From the NCBI RefSeq assembly GCF_900660725.1, contig NZ_LR215044.1, forward strand, positions 496,001 through 560,000: 64,000 nucleotides of DNA, given 5' to 3'. The stretch comes from Mycoplasmopsis arginini (GTDB lineage Bacteria > Bacillota_I > Bacilli_A > Mycoplasmatales > Metamycoplasmataceae). Shown piece after piece: positions 54,757 to 64,000 of the stretch (position 1 is its first letter; each line of letters opens with the position of its first letter). Both the position numbers and the translations under genes were made by a program. The notes below the pieces were generated by a model. It was not told the origin of the DNA, searched no databases, and saw nothing but the letters and a program-made list of their open reading frames with translations.

Positions 54757-54785
54757 AAAAAAAGTGCGCAGTAAGTGCACTTTTT
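54757..54785 (+). terminator. Terminator of the rpsF-ssb-rpsR operon
   Basis: Stem AAAAGTGC / GCACTTTT with T5 tail, 11 nt after the rpsR stop. Confidence 0.85.
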
Positions 54786-54871
54786 GTTTAAAAATTTTAA
54801 AATTTAATCTTACTATAAATTAAAAATATAAAATTAGTATAATTAAAAATATAAAATAAATAAAGGATATT

Positions 54872-55270
54872 ATGAAAAAATTCAGAAAATTAGGAATTGA
54901 ACAGTTTTTATTATCTTTATTATCAATTCTTGGAGTTGCTTTTTTTATAACTGTTTTAGTTTTAACAGTAACATACCAAAAAGAAATGCAAGATAAATAT
55001 AACGTCAAAAGATACGAAGAGCTTATAACACTTATGATAAAAAGTGAAACTGAAAAAATGGCCTTATTTACAGTTTTATTTTGAAGTTCATTAGGTACAA
55101 TGTTATTTTTTTTAATTGCTGGAATAAGTGTTAATATTGCAGCTGCTGTCACTTCATTTAAGCACAGTAAAACTTGCTTTTGATTATCTTTAGCAGGAAT
55201 TTTATTAACAAGATTTTTCGGTTTAATTAGTGGTTCAATATTAATTGGTTTATCTTTCAGAAAAGAATAA
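54872..55270 (+). CDS. Small membrane protein, function unknown
   Basis: Product of 132 residues with one UGA-Trp near residue 71. I do not recognise a family. Three or four hydrophobic stretches: residues about 12-34 (FLLSLLSILGVAFFITVLVL), about 64-92 (FTVLFWSSLGTMLFFLIAGI, continuing ISVNIAAAV) and about 103-127. A charged loop (KEMQDKYNVKRYEELITLM) separates the first two. Start preceded by AAAGGATATT. Monocistronic, between terminators at 54757 and 55295. Confidence 0.75.
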
Positions 55271-55294
55271 TAAACAAATTAGACAAAACAACAC

Positions 55295-55326
55295 AAACTA
55301 TAAGAATTCTTTCTTATAGTTTTTAA
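55295..55326 (+). terminator. Terminator after the small membrane protein gene
   Basis: Perfect 12-bp stem AAACTATAAGAA / TTCTTATAGTTT with TTCT loop and T-run. Confidence 0.9.
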
Positions 55327-55333
55327 TTTCAAT

Positions 55334-55339
55334 TATAAT
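55334..55339 (+). promoter_or_regulatory. -10 box placed for a leaderless rarA mRNA
   Basis: Perfect TATAAT ending 7 nt before ATG 55347; no ribosome-binding site is present. Confidence 0.6.
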
Positions 55340-55346
55340 TAAATAC

Positions 55347-56564
55347 ATGAAAATTAACTTAGCAAATCAATTAAGACCAATTACATTAGATAATTTTATT
55401 TGTTCTGATTCAAAACGAAAATTATTTGAATCAATTATAAAGAATAAAGATTATTCATCATTCATTTTTTATGGTAAACCAGGTTGCGGAAAAACTACTA
55501 TTGCTAATATTTTGGCGAATGAAATTAATGGGAATTATGACTTCTTTAATGCCGCAATTGACAAAAAAGAAGATTTGCTAATTAAAATAAAGAATAATGA
55601 CATTTTAATAATCGATGAAATTCATAGACTAAATAAAGATAAACAAGACATTTTACTTCCATATTTAGAAGATGGTTTTATTACAATTTATGCAACAACA
55701 ACTGAAAATCCATACTTTAAATTAAATCCCGCCTTACGTTCAAGAGCGCATATAATTGAAATGGATTTACCAAGTTTAAACGACATTAAAATAAGACTAT
55801 CTGAAATTGCAAAAAAAGAGAAAATGCTTTGATTAGAAAATACTGACATTCAAACCTTTATAGCAAAGCAAGCTAATGGAGATTTTCGTTCGGCTATCAA
55901 TATTGTTGAGTTAATTAGTAAATTGCAAAATAGCAAAGATATTACTTTAGACACAATAAAAAAAATTATTCCTTCTATTAATTTTGTTAGTGATAAGGAT
56001 GGGGATAATCATTATGATTTGCTAAGTGCCTTTCATAAATCGTTGCGTGGTTCAGACCCAGATGCTGCTCTTTATTGAGGATTATTGATTTTAAAATCTG
56101 GTAATACAGATGATTTATTTCGTCGAATGTTGTGTGCCTCGTATGAAGATGTGGGCTTAGCAAATCCAATGGTAGGTGTTCAAACTCTTTCAGCAATTGA
56201 GGCTTTTGAAAGATTAGGATTACCTGAAGGTTATTTATCTATTGGTTTTGCAATTCTAAATATAGCTTTAAGCCCAAAATCAAATTCAAGCTATTTGGCT
56301 ATAGAAGCAACCAAAAGAATTCTAGATTCCAACTTTATTTTTCAGCCACCAAATCATTTAAAAGACGCTCATTATAGTTCGGCAATTAAATTAAATCGTG
56401 GAATTAATTACAAATATCCTCATAATTTTCCAAACAATTGAATAGAACAACAATATTTACCAAACGAGATAAAAAGCCAAGAAATATATACATATCAGAA
56501 TCAAGGGTGAGAAAAAAAGATTAAAGAATATTGAAACAAAATTAAAAACACTAAGGAGAAGTAG
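55347..56564 (+). CDS. rarA: Replication-associated recombination protein A (MgsA/RarA AAA+ ATPase)
   Basis: AAA+ clamp-loader-like ATPase acting at stalled forks. Product of 405 residues. It starts MKINLANQLRPITLDNFI, with Walker A YGKPGCGKTTIA (residues about 42-53), Walker B ILIIDEIHRLN, sensor 1 TTENPYFKLNPALRSR, then DFRSAINIVE and the C-terminal tetramer domain (HKSLRGSDPDAALYW, RRMLCASYEDVGLANP, KRILDSNFIFQPPNHLKDA-type end). The 3' end contains the pheS ribosome-binding site, so rarA-pheS-pheT form an operon. Confidence 0.93.
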
Positions 56565-56565
56565 A

Positions 56566-57504
56566 ATGTTTGATTTAAAAAAAATAAACAATTTAGAAGA
56601 TTTAAAATTAGCCAAAAATCAATTTAACAATTCTTCAGAATTAAAAACATTAATGGAACAATTAAAAGTTGCAGATAAAAGTTTAAAGCCTGAAATTGGA
56701 AAGAAAATTCAAGAACTTAAAAAAGAAGCGGAAGATTTTTTTGAAAAAGCAAAGGAAAAGATTAACCAAATTGAAATTCAAAAACAACTTGAGAATGATT
56801 TTGTTGATTTTGCTACACCTGTTGAATTTGAGGGCTCAATTCATCCAGTAAATTTGATTTCAGAAAGATTTAGGGAATGACTATTATTTAACGGATATAT
56901 TGAACTTAATTATTCTGAAATTGAAAACGAGAAATATAACTTTGAAAATTTAAATATTCCTGCTTCGCATCCAGCAAGAGAAATGCAAGATTCTTTATAC
57001 TTAAATAAAAACGAATTATTAAGAACTCATAACACTGGAATTAGCGCACGTGCTTTAGAAAGATTTGTTAACAGTGAATTTTCACAATTTACTATTGGAA
57101 AAGTTTATCGTAATGATGAAGAAGACAGAACTCATACACACCAATTCACTCAATTAGACTTAGTAAGTATTGGGAATGTTTCTTTTGCTTCATTAATGTA
57201 TACTTTAAAGGAAATGCTTTCTTATGTTTTAGAGGAAGAAATTAAAATCAGATTACGTCCATCTTATTTTCCTTTTACTGAACCAAGTGTTGAGGTTGAC
57301 ATCTTTTTTAAAAACAGATGAATTGAAGTGCTAGGAGCTGGAATGCTTAATGAAAAGGTTTTAAAGGCTGCTGGATATTCAAATGAGATGAATGGTTTTG
57401 CTGCGGGAATTGGTATAGAAAGAATTGCAATGATTAAATACGGAATTGAAGATATTCGTGAACTTTATACAAATGATAAAAGATTTTTAAAACAATTTAA
57501 ATAA
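56566..57504 (+). CDS. pheS: Phenylalanyl-tRNA synthetase alpha subunit
   Basis: Catalytic subunit of the alpha2-beta2 enzyme. Product of 312 residues. A coiled-coil N-terminus precedes the class II core: motif 1 region [13 protein letters not shown], the [12 protein letters not shown] stretch, [15 protein letters not shown], motif 2 [21 protein letters not shown], and motif 3 [18 protein letters not shown]. Start preceded by AAGGAGAAGTAGA inside the rarA end. Confidence 0.96.
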
Positions 57505-57513
57505 GGAGAAAAT

Positions 57514-59691
57514 ATGTTATTTTCATATAAAACGCTTTGTAAATTAGCTAATTTAAAAACAGTAACAATAGAAGACGTTGTTGAAGCGATTAATTCTATT
57601 GGTTTTGAAGTAGAAGAATATCATAAATTTTCTGAGGTTGAAGGAATTAAAATTTGTAATGTTTTAAAAACTTATAAGAATCCTCAGGCAGATAGATTAA
57701 CTGTTTGCGAAGTACAATATGGTGATGGTCATAAGGCAATTATTCAAACTACAGCAACAAACATGAAAGAAGGACAGTATGTTATGTCTTTTGTTCCTGG
57801 TTCACGTAGTAAAGATATCGTTTTTGCGCCAAGAAAAATGCAAGGAATTATATCTGAAGGAATGTTTGTAAGTTTAACAGAATTAGGCTTTGACCCTGAA
57901 ATTGTTCCAAAAGAATTAAATGAAGGAATTTTTCAACTAGATAAAATTGATTTGAATATTGATCCAATAACATATTTTGATTTAGATGATTACATTATTG
58001 ATATTTCAATTTTATCAAACAGGGCCGATGCGCAATGCTACCTAGTAATGGCAAAAGAATTAGCTGCTTATTTTGATACAGATGTTAAATGACCAAAAAA
58101 AGCTAATCCAAACTTAATTTCAGATTTTGTTGTTAAAAATTTGAATAACACTCAAGCTTTTTCGTTAATTGAAGCTTCGAATACTAATTTAGGCTGTTCA
58201 CTTCATGAACAAATGTTACTATGAAAACACGGTATTAAGACCTTTTCAAACGCAGTAGATTTAACCAATTTAGTTTTATTATTTGCTGGAGTTCCTTGCC
58301 ATGTTTATAATAAAGAAGATTTAAAATCAAATGAATTTAGTGTTAATAATTTCAATGGTAAACTAAATATTCTAGGCAATAAAGAAATAGAATTTGATAA
58401 TGCGCTTTGTGTTTACAACGGTTCTAATCCAGTTTCACTTGCTGCTACAATTGGTTTAGAAGAATATCAATTTAAGAAAGAAGCTAAAAAGGCTGTTTTT
58501 GAATTAGCATCATTTAACATTTTAAATATAAGAAAAAATTCTAAACAAATTAAAATGAATACAAATTCATCTCAAAGAGCAAGTAGGGAAATTTCGGACG
58601 GATCATTAGTCCTAGCTTATAATTTTTTATCTCAATATCTTACTGATTATTCAGCACAAATAAATGCACCTAAATTACATAAGAAAACAATTTTAATTGA
58701 CAAATCTTACTTAAATAAATTTGCGGGTTTTAGCATTAATAAGACAAAAAAATATAATGATGTTATAAGCAAATTAGCTAGATTAGATTTTAAATTTAAG
58801 TCAGATTATTCAGAAGTTACTTTTCCAAACTATCGTTATGACTTAAATTCAATGCAGGATTTTGTTGAAGAAATATTTAGATTTTATGGTTACAACAACT
58901 TTCCATTAAAACAACCAAAATTAACGAGATTGAATTTTGAAATCAACAAAATTTATGATTATTACAAAACTTTAGCAAATAAAAATTACTCAAATGTTAG
59001 AACATATACATTAATTAAACCTGAAGATAATATTTTTAATCCTTTCAATATTGAAGAAGTTTTGAATGCTTCAGACTCAAAAAACTACGACCATTCACAA
59101 ATTAGATTGTCTTTAATTCATAGCCTAAATGAAGTTTTAGTTTACAATAAAAAGCAAGGTTTTGAATATGGTTCTTATTTTGACATCGGAATGGTTGGAA
59201 GAGAAATGGATGTTTTAGGAATATGTTCGAACTTAAAAACTTTTGAAGAAATAAAACTAGATATTCAATCTTTAACAAATAAAACTCTTGACTTTAAAGA
59301 AAGTAAAAATATAATCTTTAATCCTAAAGCTTCTTGTGAAATTTATTTAGATAATGAGTTTATTGGTTACATAGCTAAAATTCATCCGCAGTTTATTAAT
59401 TCTGATGCATTTTTTGCTGAAATTAAATTATCTAAATTAAGTAATAACAGAAAAACTTTTACTAATTATCGGCACGAACCTTTAAAAAATCGTGATATTA
59501 CATTTGAATTAGAACAACACGAAAGTGTGAACGAAATTATTGAAAAAATCAAAACTATCAAAGGCATACATTCATACAAAATTATTGACATTTATCGAAA
59601 AGACAATAATTTGAAAACAGTTACTTTTTCATTTTTAATTGAAGATTGAGCAATAAAAAAATTAGAACAAGTTTTTGCAACAACTAAATAA
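57514..59691 (+). CDS. pheT: Phenylalanyl-tRNA synthetase beta subunit
   Basis: Product of 725 residues, about 70 shorter than typical. An N-terminal EMAP-like tRNA-binding domain (VLKTYKNPQADRLTVCEVQYG) is followed by LSNRADAQCYLVMAKELA, the B3/B4 editing region (residues about 205-340), B5 (NYRYDLNSMQDFVEEIFRFYGY) and a short C-terminal FDX-ACB-like domain (YRHEPLKNRDITFELEQ). In the B3/B4 region the usual glycine-rich VMGG is ATIGLEE and surrounding residues are poorly conserved, although PCHVYN keeps the His of PxHxFD. Proofreading may be weakened. UGA-Trp codons are frequent. Confidence 0.93.
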
Positions 59692-59709
59692 TTGTTGTTG
59701 CTTTTCTTT
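59677..59709 (+). terminator. Terminator overlapping the pheT stop codon
   Basis: Stem GCAACAAC (within the last pheT codons) with GTTGTTGC, loop TAAATAATT containing the stop, followed by TTTTCTTTT. Confidence 0.75.
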
Positions 59710-59716
59710 TAATTGA

Positions 59717-59731
59717 TTTCGCTATTTTTTC
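59717..59731 (+). promoter_or_regulatory. Shared 15-nt motif upstream of recA
   Basis: TTTCGCTATTTTTTC, identical to the copy upstream of dprA (47282-47296). It begins 67 nt before the recA ATG. A TATAAT (59756-59761) lies between it and the gene. Confidence 0.5.
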
Positions 59732-59783
59732 CCAAAAATTGATAAAAAATAAATATATAATAAACAATATTAGTGGAGGCAAA

Positions 59784-60785
59784 ATGAAAGAAACGGAAAT
59801 AAAGAAAAATGTTGATATTGAACAGATACTAAGAGAAATCGAAAAAGAGTTTGGAAAAGAATCAATAATGCTTTTAGGAGAAGAACCAAGCATTATTCCT
59901 GAAACTTTTAGCTCAGGATCCTTAAATATTGACAATATTTTGGGAATTGGCGGATGACCTAAGGGAAGGGTTATTGAAATTTTTGGACCTGAAAGTAGTG
60001 GTAAAACAACGCTTGCACTTCACGCTATTGCTGAGATTCAAAAAACTGGGGGAATTGCTGCATTTATTGATGCTGAACATTCTATAGATCCAATTTATGC
60101 AAAGAATTTAGGAGTAGACATAAAAAATTTAATTTTGGCTCAGCCCAGTTCTGGTGAGGAAGCTTTAGAAATAGTTGATCGTCTTGCAAAGACTGGATCA
60201 ATAGATTTAATAGTTGTTGATTCTGTCGCTGCATTAGTTCCAGAAGTAGAACTAAATGGAGAAATGAAAGATCAAACAATTGGAGCTCAAGCAAGATTAA
60301 TGTCTAAAGCTTTAAGAAAAATTACTGGCACATTGTCAAAGAATAAAACCACAGTTATATTCTTAAATCAAATACGAGAAAAAATTGGAGTTATGTTTGG
60401 AAATCCGGAAACCACTGCTGGAGGTAAGGCTTTAAAATTTTATGCTTCAATAAGATTGGAAGTTAGAAAGAGTCAAAACATAACAAATAATGGCGATATT
60501 ACAGGGAATCAAATTAAATGTAAAGTTGTCAAAAACAAATTAGCTCCGCCATATAAAAGCACTCAAATAGAAATAGTCTTCTCGAGAGGTATTTCAAGAG
60601 TGAATGAAATTATTCAATTAGCAGAAGAGTTTCAAATTATTTCAAGAAAAGGGTCTTGATATAACTACAACGGACAAAACATTGCTCAAGGTTTATTGAA
60701 TTTATCTTTACTTCTACAAACTAATTTAGATTTATATAATGAAATATATAATCAAGTAATTGAAAAAAATAATAATAATGAATAA
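59784..60785 (+). CDS. recA: Recombinase RecA
   Basis: Strand-exchange ATPase of homologous recombination. Product of 333 residues. It has [24 protein letters not shown], Walker [10 protein letters not shown] (residues about 70-78), DAEHSIDP, Walker [13 protein letters not shown], loop L1 [24 protein letters not shown], and [22 protein letters not shown] (L2 region). In the usual IDAEHALDP the Ala is Ser. The C-terminal acidic tail is replaced by an Asn-rich end. Start preceded by GGAGGCAA. Confidence 0.97.
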
Positions 60786-60802
60786 ATAAGTAATCTTATT
60801 TT
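60782..60802 (+). terminator. Weak candidate terminator after recA
   Basis: AAATAAG-TAAT-CTTATTTTT stem-loop overlapping the recA stop, followed by a T-rich tract. The stem is nearly all A-T, so support is modest. Confidence 0.45.
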
Positions 60803-60856
60803 TCATTTTTTATTTTATTTACTTGTCTGTTTTTAATATAAAAAAATTAAATTATA

Positions 60857-60862
60857 TATAAT
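60857..60862 (+). promoter_or_regulatory. -10 box placed for a leaderless ymdB mRNA
   Basis: Perfect TATAAT ending 8 nt before ATG 60871, without a ribosome-binding site. Confidence 0.55.
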
Positions 60863-60870
60863 TTAAAACT

Positions 60871-61677
60871 ATGAAAAAAGAAAATTTAAATATTTTGTTT
60901 CTTGGTGATATTTTTGGGACCCCCGGCATTGAGTTTGTATCTAAAAATTTAAAAGAAATTATTGAAAAGGAAAACATTGATTTTGTTATAGCGCAGGCAG
61001 AAAATGTTTCAGGTAGAAAGGGATTTATTCCAAAACATTATATTCAACTAAAAAAAGCTGGAGTAAATGCGTTTACTTTAGGGAATCATGTTTGAGCAAA
61101 ATCGGAAATAATGGAAATTATTGAGAATAATGATTTAATTAGACCTATAAATATCGAAGAAGGATATCCAGGGTCAGGAATAAGATTTTTTGATGTTTTT
61201 GGAAATAAAGTTGCAATTATGTCATTTATGGGGATAACCTTTAATCCATTATTACAACCTTGAAAACAAGAATGTGCAAATAATTTTTTCGATAAGTTTG
61301 ATGAAGCTTATAACAATAGTGATGCTGATTACTATATCATTGATTTTCACGCTGAAACAACATCAGAAAAATCAGTGTTTGGATTATATGTTGATGGTAA
61401 GGCTGATGCTTTAGTTGGAACACATACACATGTTCAAACAAATGATGCAAAAATTTTACCAAACGGAACATATTATTTAACTGATTGTGGAATGTGTGGA
61501 CCTAGAGATTGCGCAATTGGTTCTAATTTCAAAGAAGTTTACGAAAAAATGAGATATGATGCAAGAAATCCTTTTAAGGTTTCAAATAACAAATGTCAAT
61601 TAAACGGTGTTATATTTACATTAACTAAAAATAAAGAAAACAAAAAAATTAAATTAATTAATTTCTTGGAGAAATAA
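60871..61677 (+). CDS. ymdB: YmdB-family metallophosphoesterase
   Basis: Product of 268 residues. Metal-binding signatures are LFLGDIFGTPG (residues about 9-19), AQAENVSGRKGF, TLGNHVWAK, IDFHAETTSEK and VGTHTHVQTND, matching the TIGR00282/YmdB family. Bacillus YmdB is a cyclic-nucleotide phosphodiesterase affecting developmental decisions; its substrate here is unknown. UGA-Trp follows GNHV. The stop overlaps the nusB start by 1 nt (TAATG). Confidence 0.92.
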
Positions 61678-62108
61678 TGGAAGGAAAAAAACAGATAATT
61701 AGAAAAAGTAATTTTTTGTTAAAAAAATATAATTTCCGAAAAAACATAATTAGTTATATTTATCAATTTGAGCTTTTTGGCAAAAGTTTAAATACTAAAG
61801 AAATTGTCGATAATAAATTAAACGAAATTACTAATGCTGAAATTCAAACATTAGAATTAATTGAAGCAAAATATCAGACATTAACAAACATTGCAAAAAA
61901 ATTTATATTAGAAAATTGAGAATGAGAACGTATTAGTCCGCTTATTAGAGCAATTATTATTTTCGGAATATATGAATTAACTTTCAATGAAAGTAAAGTT
62001 GTAATTAATGAAATTATAAACATTACAAAACTTTTCTCACCAGGGGAAGAATATAAATTTGTAAACAAAGTTTTAGATAAAATTTCAAAACAAATAATTA
62101 ATAAATAA
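61677..62108 (+). CDS. nusB: Transcription antitermination factor NusB
   Basis: All-helical antitermination factor that binds boxA RNA in rRNA operons. Product of 143 residues. The N-terminus is extended and basic. The NusB core ends with WEWERISPLIRAIIIFGIYEL, then VVINEIINITKLFSPGEEYKFVNKVLD, the typical C-terminal signature. The two UGA-Trp codons around residue 81 hide the gene's second half in the standard code. The start overlaps the ymdB stop. Confidence 0.9.
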
Positions 62109-62109
62109 T

Positions 62110-62847
62110 ATGAAGAAAACATTAAAAGAATTAATAAAAGAAAAATTTAATTTAGAAGATAAAAAAATTGATTCCTTGGCTATGCAAGGAAAAATTTTTA
62201 TTAATAATGAAAAAGTGTTTTTAGCTTCTGTTAAAGTTGATGAGAACTGTAATATTGAAATCAAAGATAAAAGTAATAAATATGTTTCTAGAGGTGCATA
62301 TAAATTAAGGGAAGCAATAGAAAAATTTGAAATAAAAGTTGAAAATAAAACTTGTTTAGATATTGGTTCATCTACAGGAGGCTTTGTTCAAGTTTTATTA
62401 GAAAACAAAGCAAATAAAGTTTATGCTCTTGATTCTGGTACAAATCAGTTAGATTTTTCTTTAAGAAAAAACGATAAAGTTGTAGTTTATGAAAAAACAA
62501 ATTTAAAAAATATCAATGAATCTTTATTTAATGAAGTTATTGAATTAATAACCTGTGATGTTTCTTTTATTAGTTTAAAACATGTTTTTGAAGTGTGCAA
62601 TAAAATTTTTTTAAATGGCACAAGGCTAATGGCTTTAATAAAGCCTCAGTTTGAGGCTAGCAGTAAATATGTTGAGCCTGGTGGTTATGTTCCCGAGCAA
62701 CATCATGAGTACATAAAAAATAAGATTCTTCAAATAGCGAAAGAGAATAATTTTGTGTTAATTAAACCGATAATTAAAAGCCCTATTTTAGGAGAAAAAT
62801 CTAAGAATATTGAATACTTATCTTTTTTTGAAAAACAAGGAGAGTAA
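62110..62847 (+). CDS. tlyA: TlyA-family RNA 2'-O-methyltransferase
   Basis: Product of 245 residues. It has an N-terminal S4 domain (KKIDSLAMQGKIFINNEKVF) and an FtsJ-like methyltransferase domain: SRGAYKLREAIEKF, SAM motif CLDIGSSTGGFVQVLL (residues about 85-100), ALDSGTNQLDFSLR, ITCDVSFISL and ALIKPQFEA. Such proteins methylate rRNA ribose and were first named as hemolysins. It starts 1 nt after nusB. Confidence 0.92.
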   Translation: MKKTLKELIKEKFNLEDKKIDSLAMQGKIFINNEKVFLASVKVDENCNIEIKDKSNKYVSRGAYKLREAIEKFEIKVENKTCLDIGSSTGGFVQVLLENKANKVYALDSGTNQLDFSLRKNDKVVVYEKTNLKNINESLFNEVIELITCDVSFISLKHVFEVCNKIFLNGTRLMALIKPQFEASSKYVEPGGYVPEQHHEYIKNKILQIAKENNFVLIKPIIKSPILGEKSKNIEYLSFFEKQGE

Positions 62848-62850
62848 TAA

Positions 62851-64000
62851 ATGAAAAAAGAACAAAGAGAAATTATTTTCCCAATGTTTAAAAATAACCC
62901 AGATATTATCTACTTAGATAATGCTGCTTTAACTTTTAAACCACAAGAAGTTATTGATAAGGGCACTGAATTTTATGAAAAATTTTGTGTATCAACACGA
63001 ACAGCTGATTCTAAATTAGGAATCCAATTAAATACAGACTTGCAAAATGTAAGAAAGAGTATTGCTAATTTTGTAAATAGCGAAGAAGATGAAGTTATTT
63101 TTACTTCTGGAACAACAGAAGGCTTAAACATAATTGCTAGAATGCTATCTTTAATAATAAATGAAGGAAAAATTATTTTTACTTTTTTTAATCACTCATC
63201 AGCAATAGTCCCATTTATTGAAAATTTTAAAAACAAAAACGTTGATTTTAAATATTGTTTAGATCAAAAAGAAATAATAAATTCAATTGACAATAATACA
63301 AAAATCTTGGTATTGCCACAATTGAGTAATAACTTTCAAGTTGATTTTAATTTAGAAGAAATATATAAAAAGTGTAAAGAACACAACACCATTTTAATTA
63401 ATGATGCTGCTCAGGCAATAGTGCACACTAAGGTTAATTTCAAAAATTGTGATGTTTTTGTTTTTTCAGGTAATAAAATTTATGGTCCCACTGGAACTGG
63501 AGCTTTAATTGTCAAAAAAGAATTATTAGATAAATTAAGTCCGACAAAATGAGGCGGCGGACAAGTTCAAAATATTTATGAAAACCGTAATTGAAATATG
63601 CGAAATACAATTAATAAATGAGAGCCTGGGACAGCAAATTTTGCCGGTATTTTACAATTAGGAAAAGCAATAACTTTTTTTAAAAAATTTAATATTCAAG
63701 AATTAGAGAAAAAAGAGAAAGAGCTAGCCTTGTATGCTTATGAGGAATTAAACAAAGTTCCTAATATTAAAATAGGATCAAACAAGGGGGATACTATTAT
63801 TTTATTTAATATTGAAGGCGTTTCATCACAAGATGTTGCTTCATATTTAGGAAATAGAGATATTTATGTAAGAGCAGGCGCTTTTTGCGCTTACAAATTT
63901 AAAGAAGTTAATGATTATTCAAACTCATATGTCAGAGTATCACTAGCAATGTATAATAACAAAGAAGATATTGACAAATTAGTAAAAACGTTAGCAAATG
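62851..64000 (+). CDS. SufS/Csd-type cysteine desulfurase (3' end cut by window edge)
   Basis: PLP enzyme that mobilises sulfur from cysteine for Fe-S clusters or tRNA thiolation. The visible 383 residues begin MKKEQREIIFPMFKNNPDII. They include YLDNAALTFKP, FTSGTTEGLN, FNHSSAIVPF, INDAAQAIVHTKV (PLP Asp), FVFSGNKIYGPTGTGAL (PLP Lys; usual SGHK is SGNK) and VRAGAFCAYKF with the catalytic Cys (usual RxGxHCA is RAGAFCA). UGA-Trp codons lie at 63549 and beyond. Start preceded by AAGGAGAGTAAT. A scaffold partner would be expected downstream, outside the window. Confidence 0.9.

Overview
The window is a chromosomal segment of a mycoplasma (Mollicutes). The DNA is very A+T-rich, and dozens of conserved genes are only continuous if UGA is read as tryptophan (restriction subunit Res, ValRS, GatA, DnaE, PheT, RecA and others). 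Lipoproteins carry mycoplasma-type lipoboxes. The gene content fits the hominis/synoviae branch (Mycoplasmopsis/Metamycoplasma) rather than the pneumoniae branch: a P37-P29-P69 transport operon, GatCAB, KtrAB and a giant SGNH-type lipoprotein. I do not assign a species. I see no rRNA, tRNA, insertion sequence, prophage, CRISPR array or origin of replication.

Layout. 1-4566: nusA (cut by the window edge), tex, and a TmcAL-like nucleotidyltransferase. 4690-8765: a type III restriction-modification locus whose mod gene carries a (GA)12 tract that is out of frame, plus a second frameshift; res is intact. 8813-15184 (minus strand): proline iminopeptidase, then a P37/P29/P69 ABC transporter operon (probably thiamine or thiamine pyrophosphate) ending in an NrnA-like DHH phosphoesterase. 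15368-21417: a replication cluster with divergent dnaI/dnaB-like genes on one side and dnaE plus a 5'-3' exonuclease on the other. 21444-34900 (minus): a long series of touching genes, acpS-plsC-scpA-scpB-rluD-like-gatC-gatA-gatB-yihY-like, then an ECF S component, a degenerate OppF-like ABC protein and valS. 34995-46868: ktrA-pepC (minus) divergent from ktrB and an 8-kb lipoprotein gene (plus). 46949-47262: RNase P RNA. 47354-53322: dprA-like, the nucleoside salvage operon deoD-deoA-deoC-upp, a HAD phosphatase and RNase HIII. 53439-54745: the rpsF-ssb-rpsR operon with a structured leader. 54872-64000: a small membrane protein, rarA-pheS-pheT, recA, and ymdB-nusB-tlyA-cysteine desulfurase (cut by the right edge).

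Most notable signals: (1) a phase-variable type III methyltransferase; (2) an identical 15-nt motif, TTTCGCTATTTTTTC, about 70 nt upstream of both dprA and recA, a candidate recombination/competence regulon box; (3) an ABC-like gene with no stop codon that reads in frame straight into valS; (4) several proteins that keep their fold signature but have lost catalytic residues (DnaI-like loader, OppF-like ATPase, SGNH lipoprotein, ValRS editing site); (5) four genes whose ATG lies 6-8 nt after a perfect TATAAT, implying leaderless mRNAs; (6) a hairpin that would hide the rpsF ribosome-binding site.
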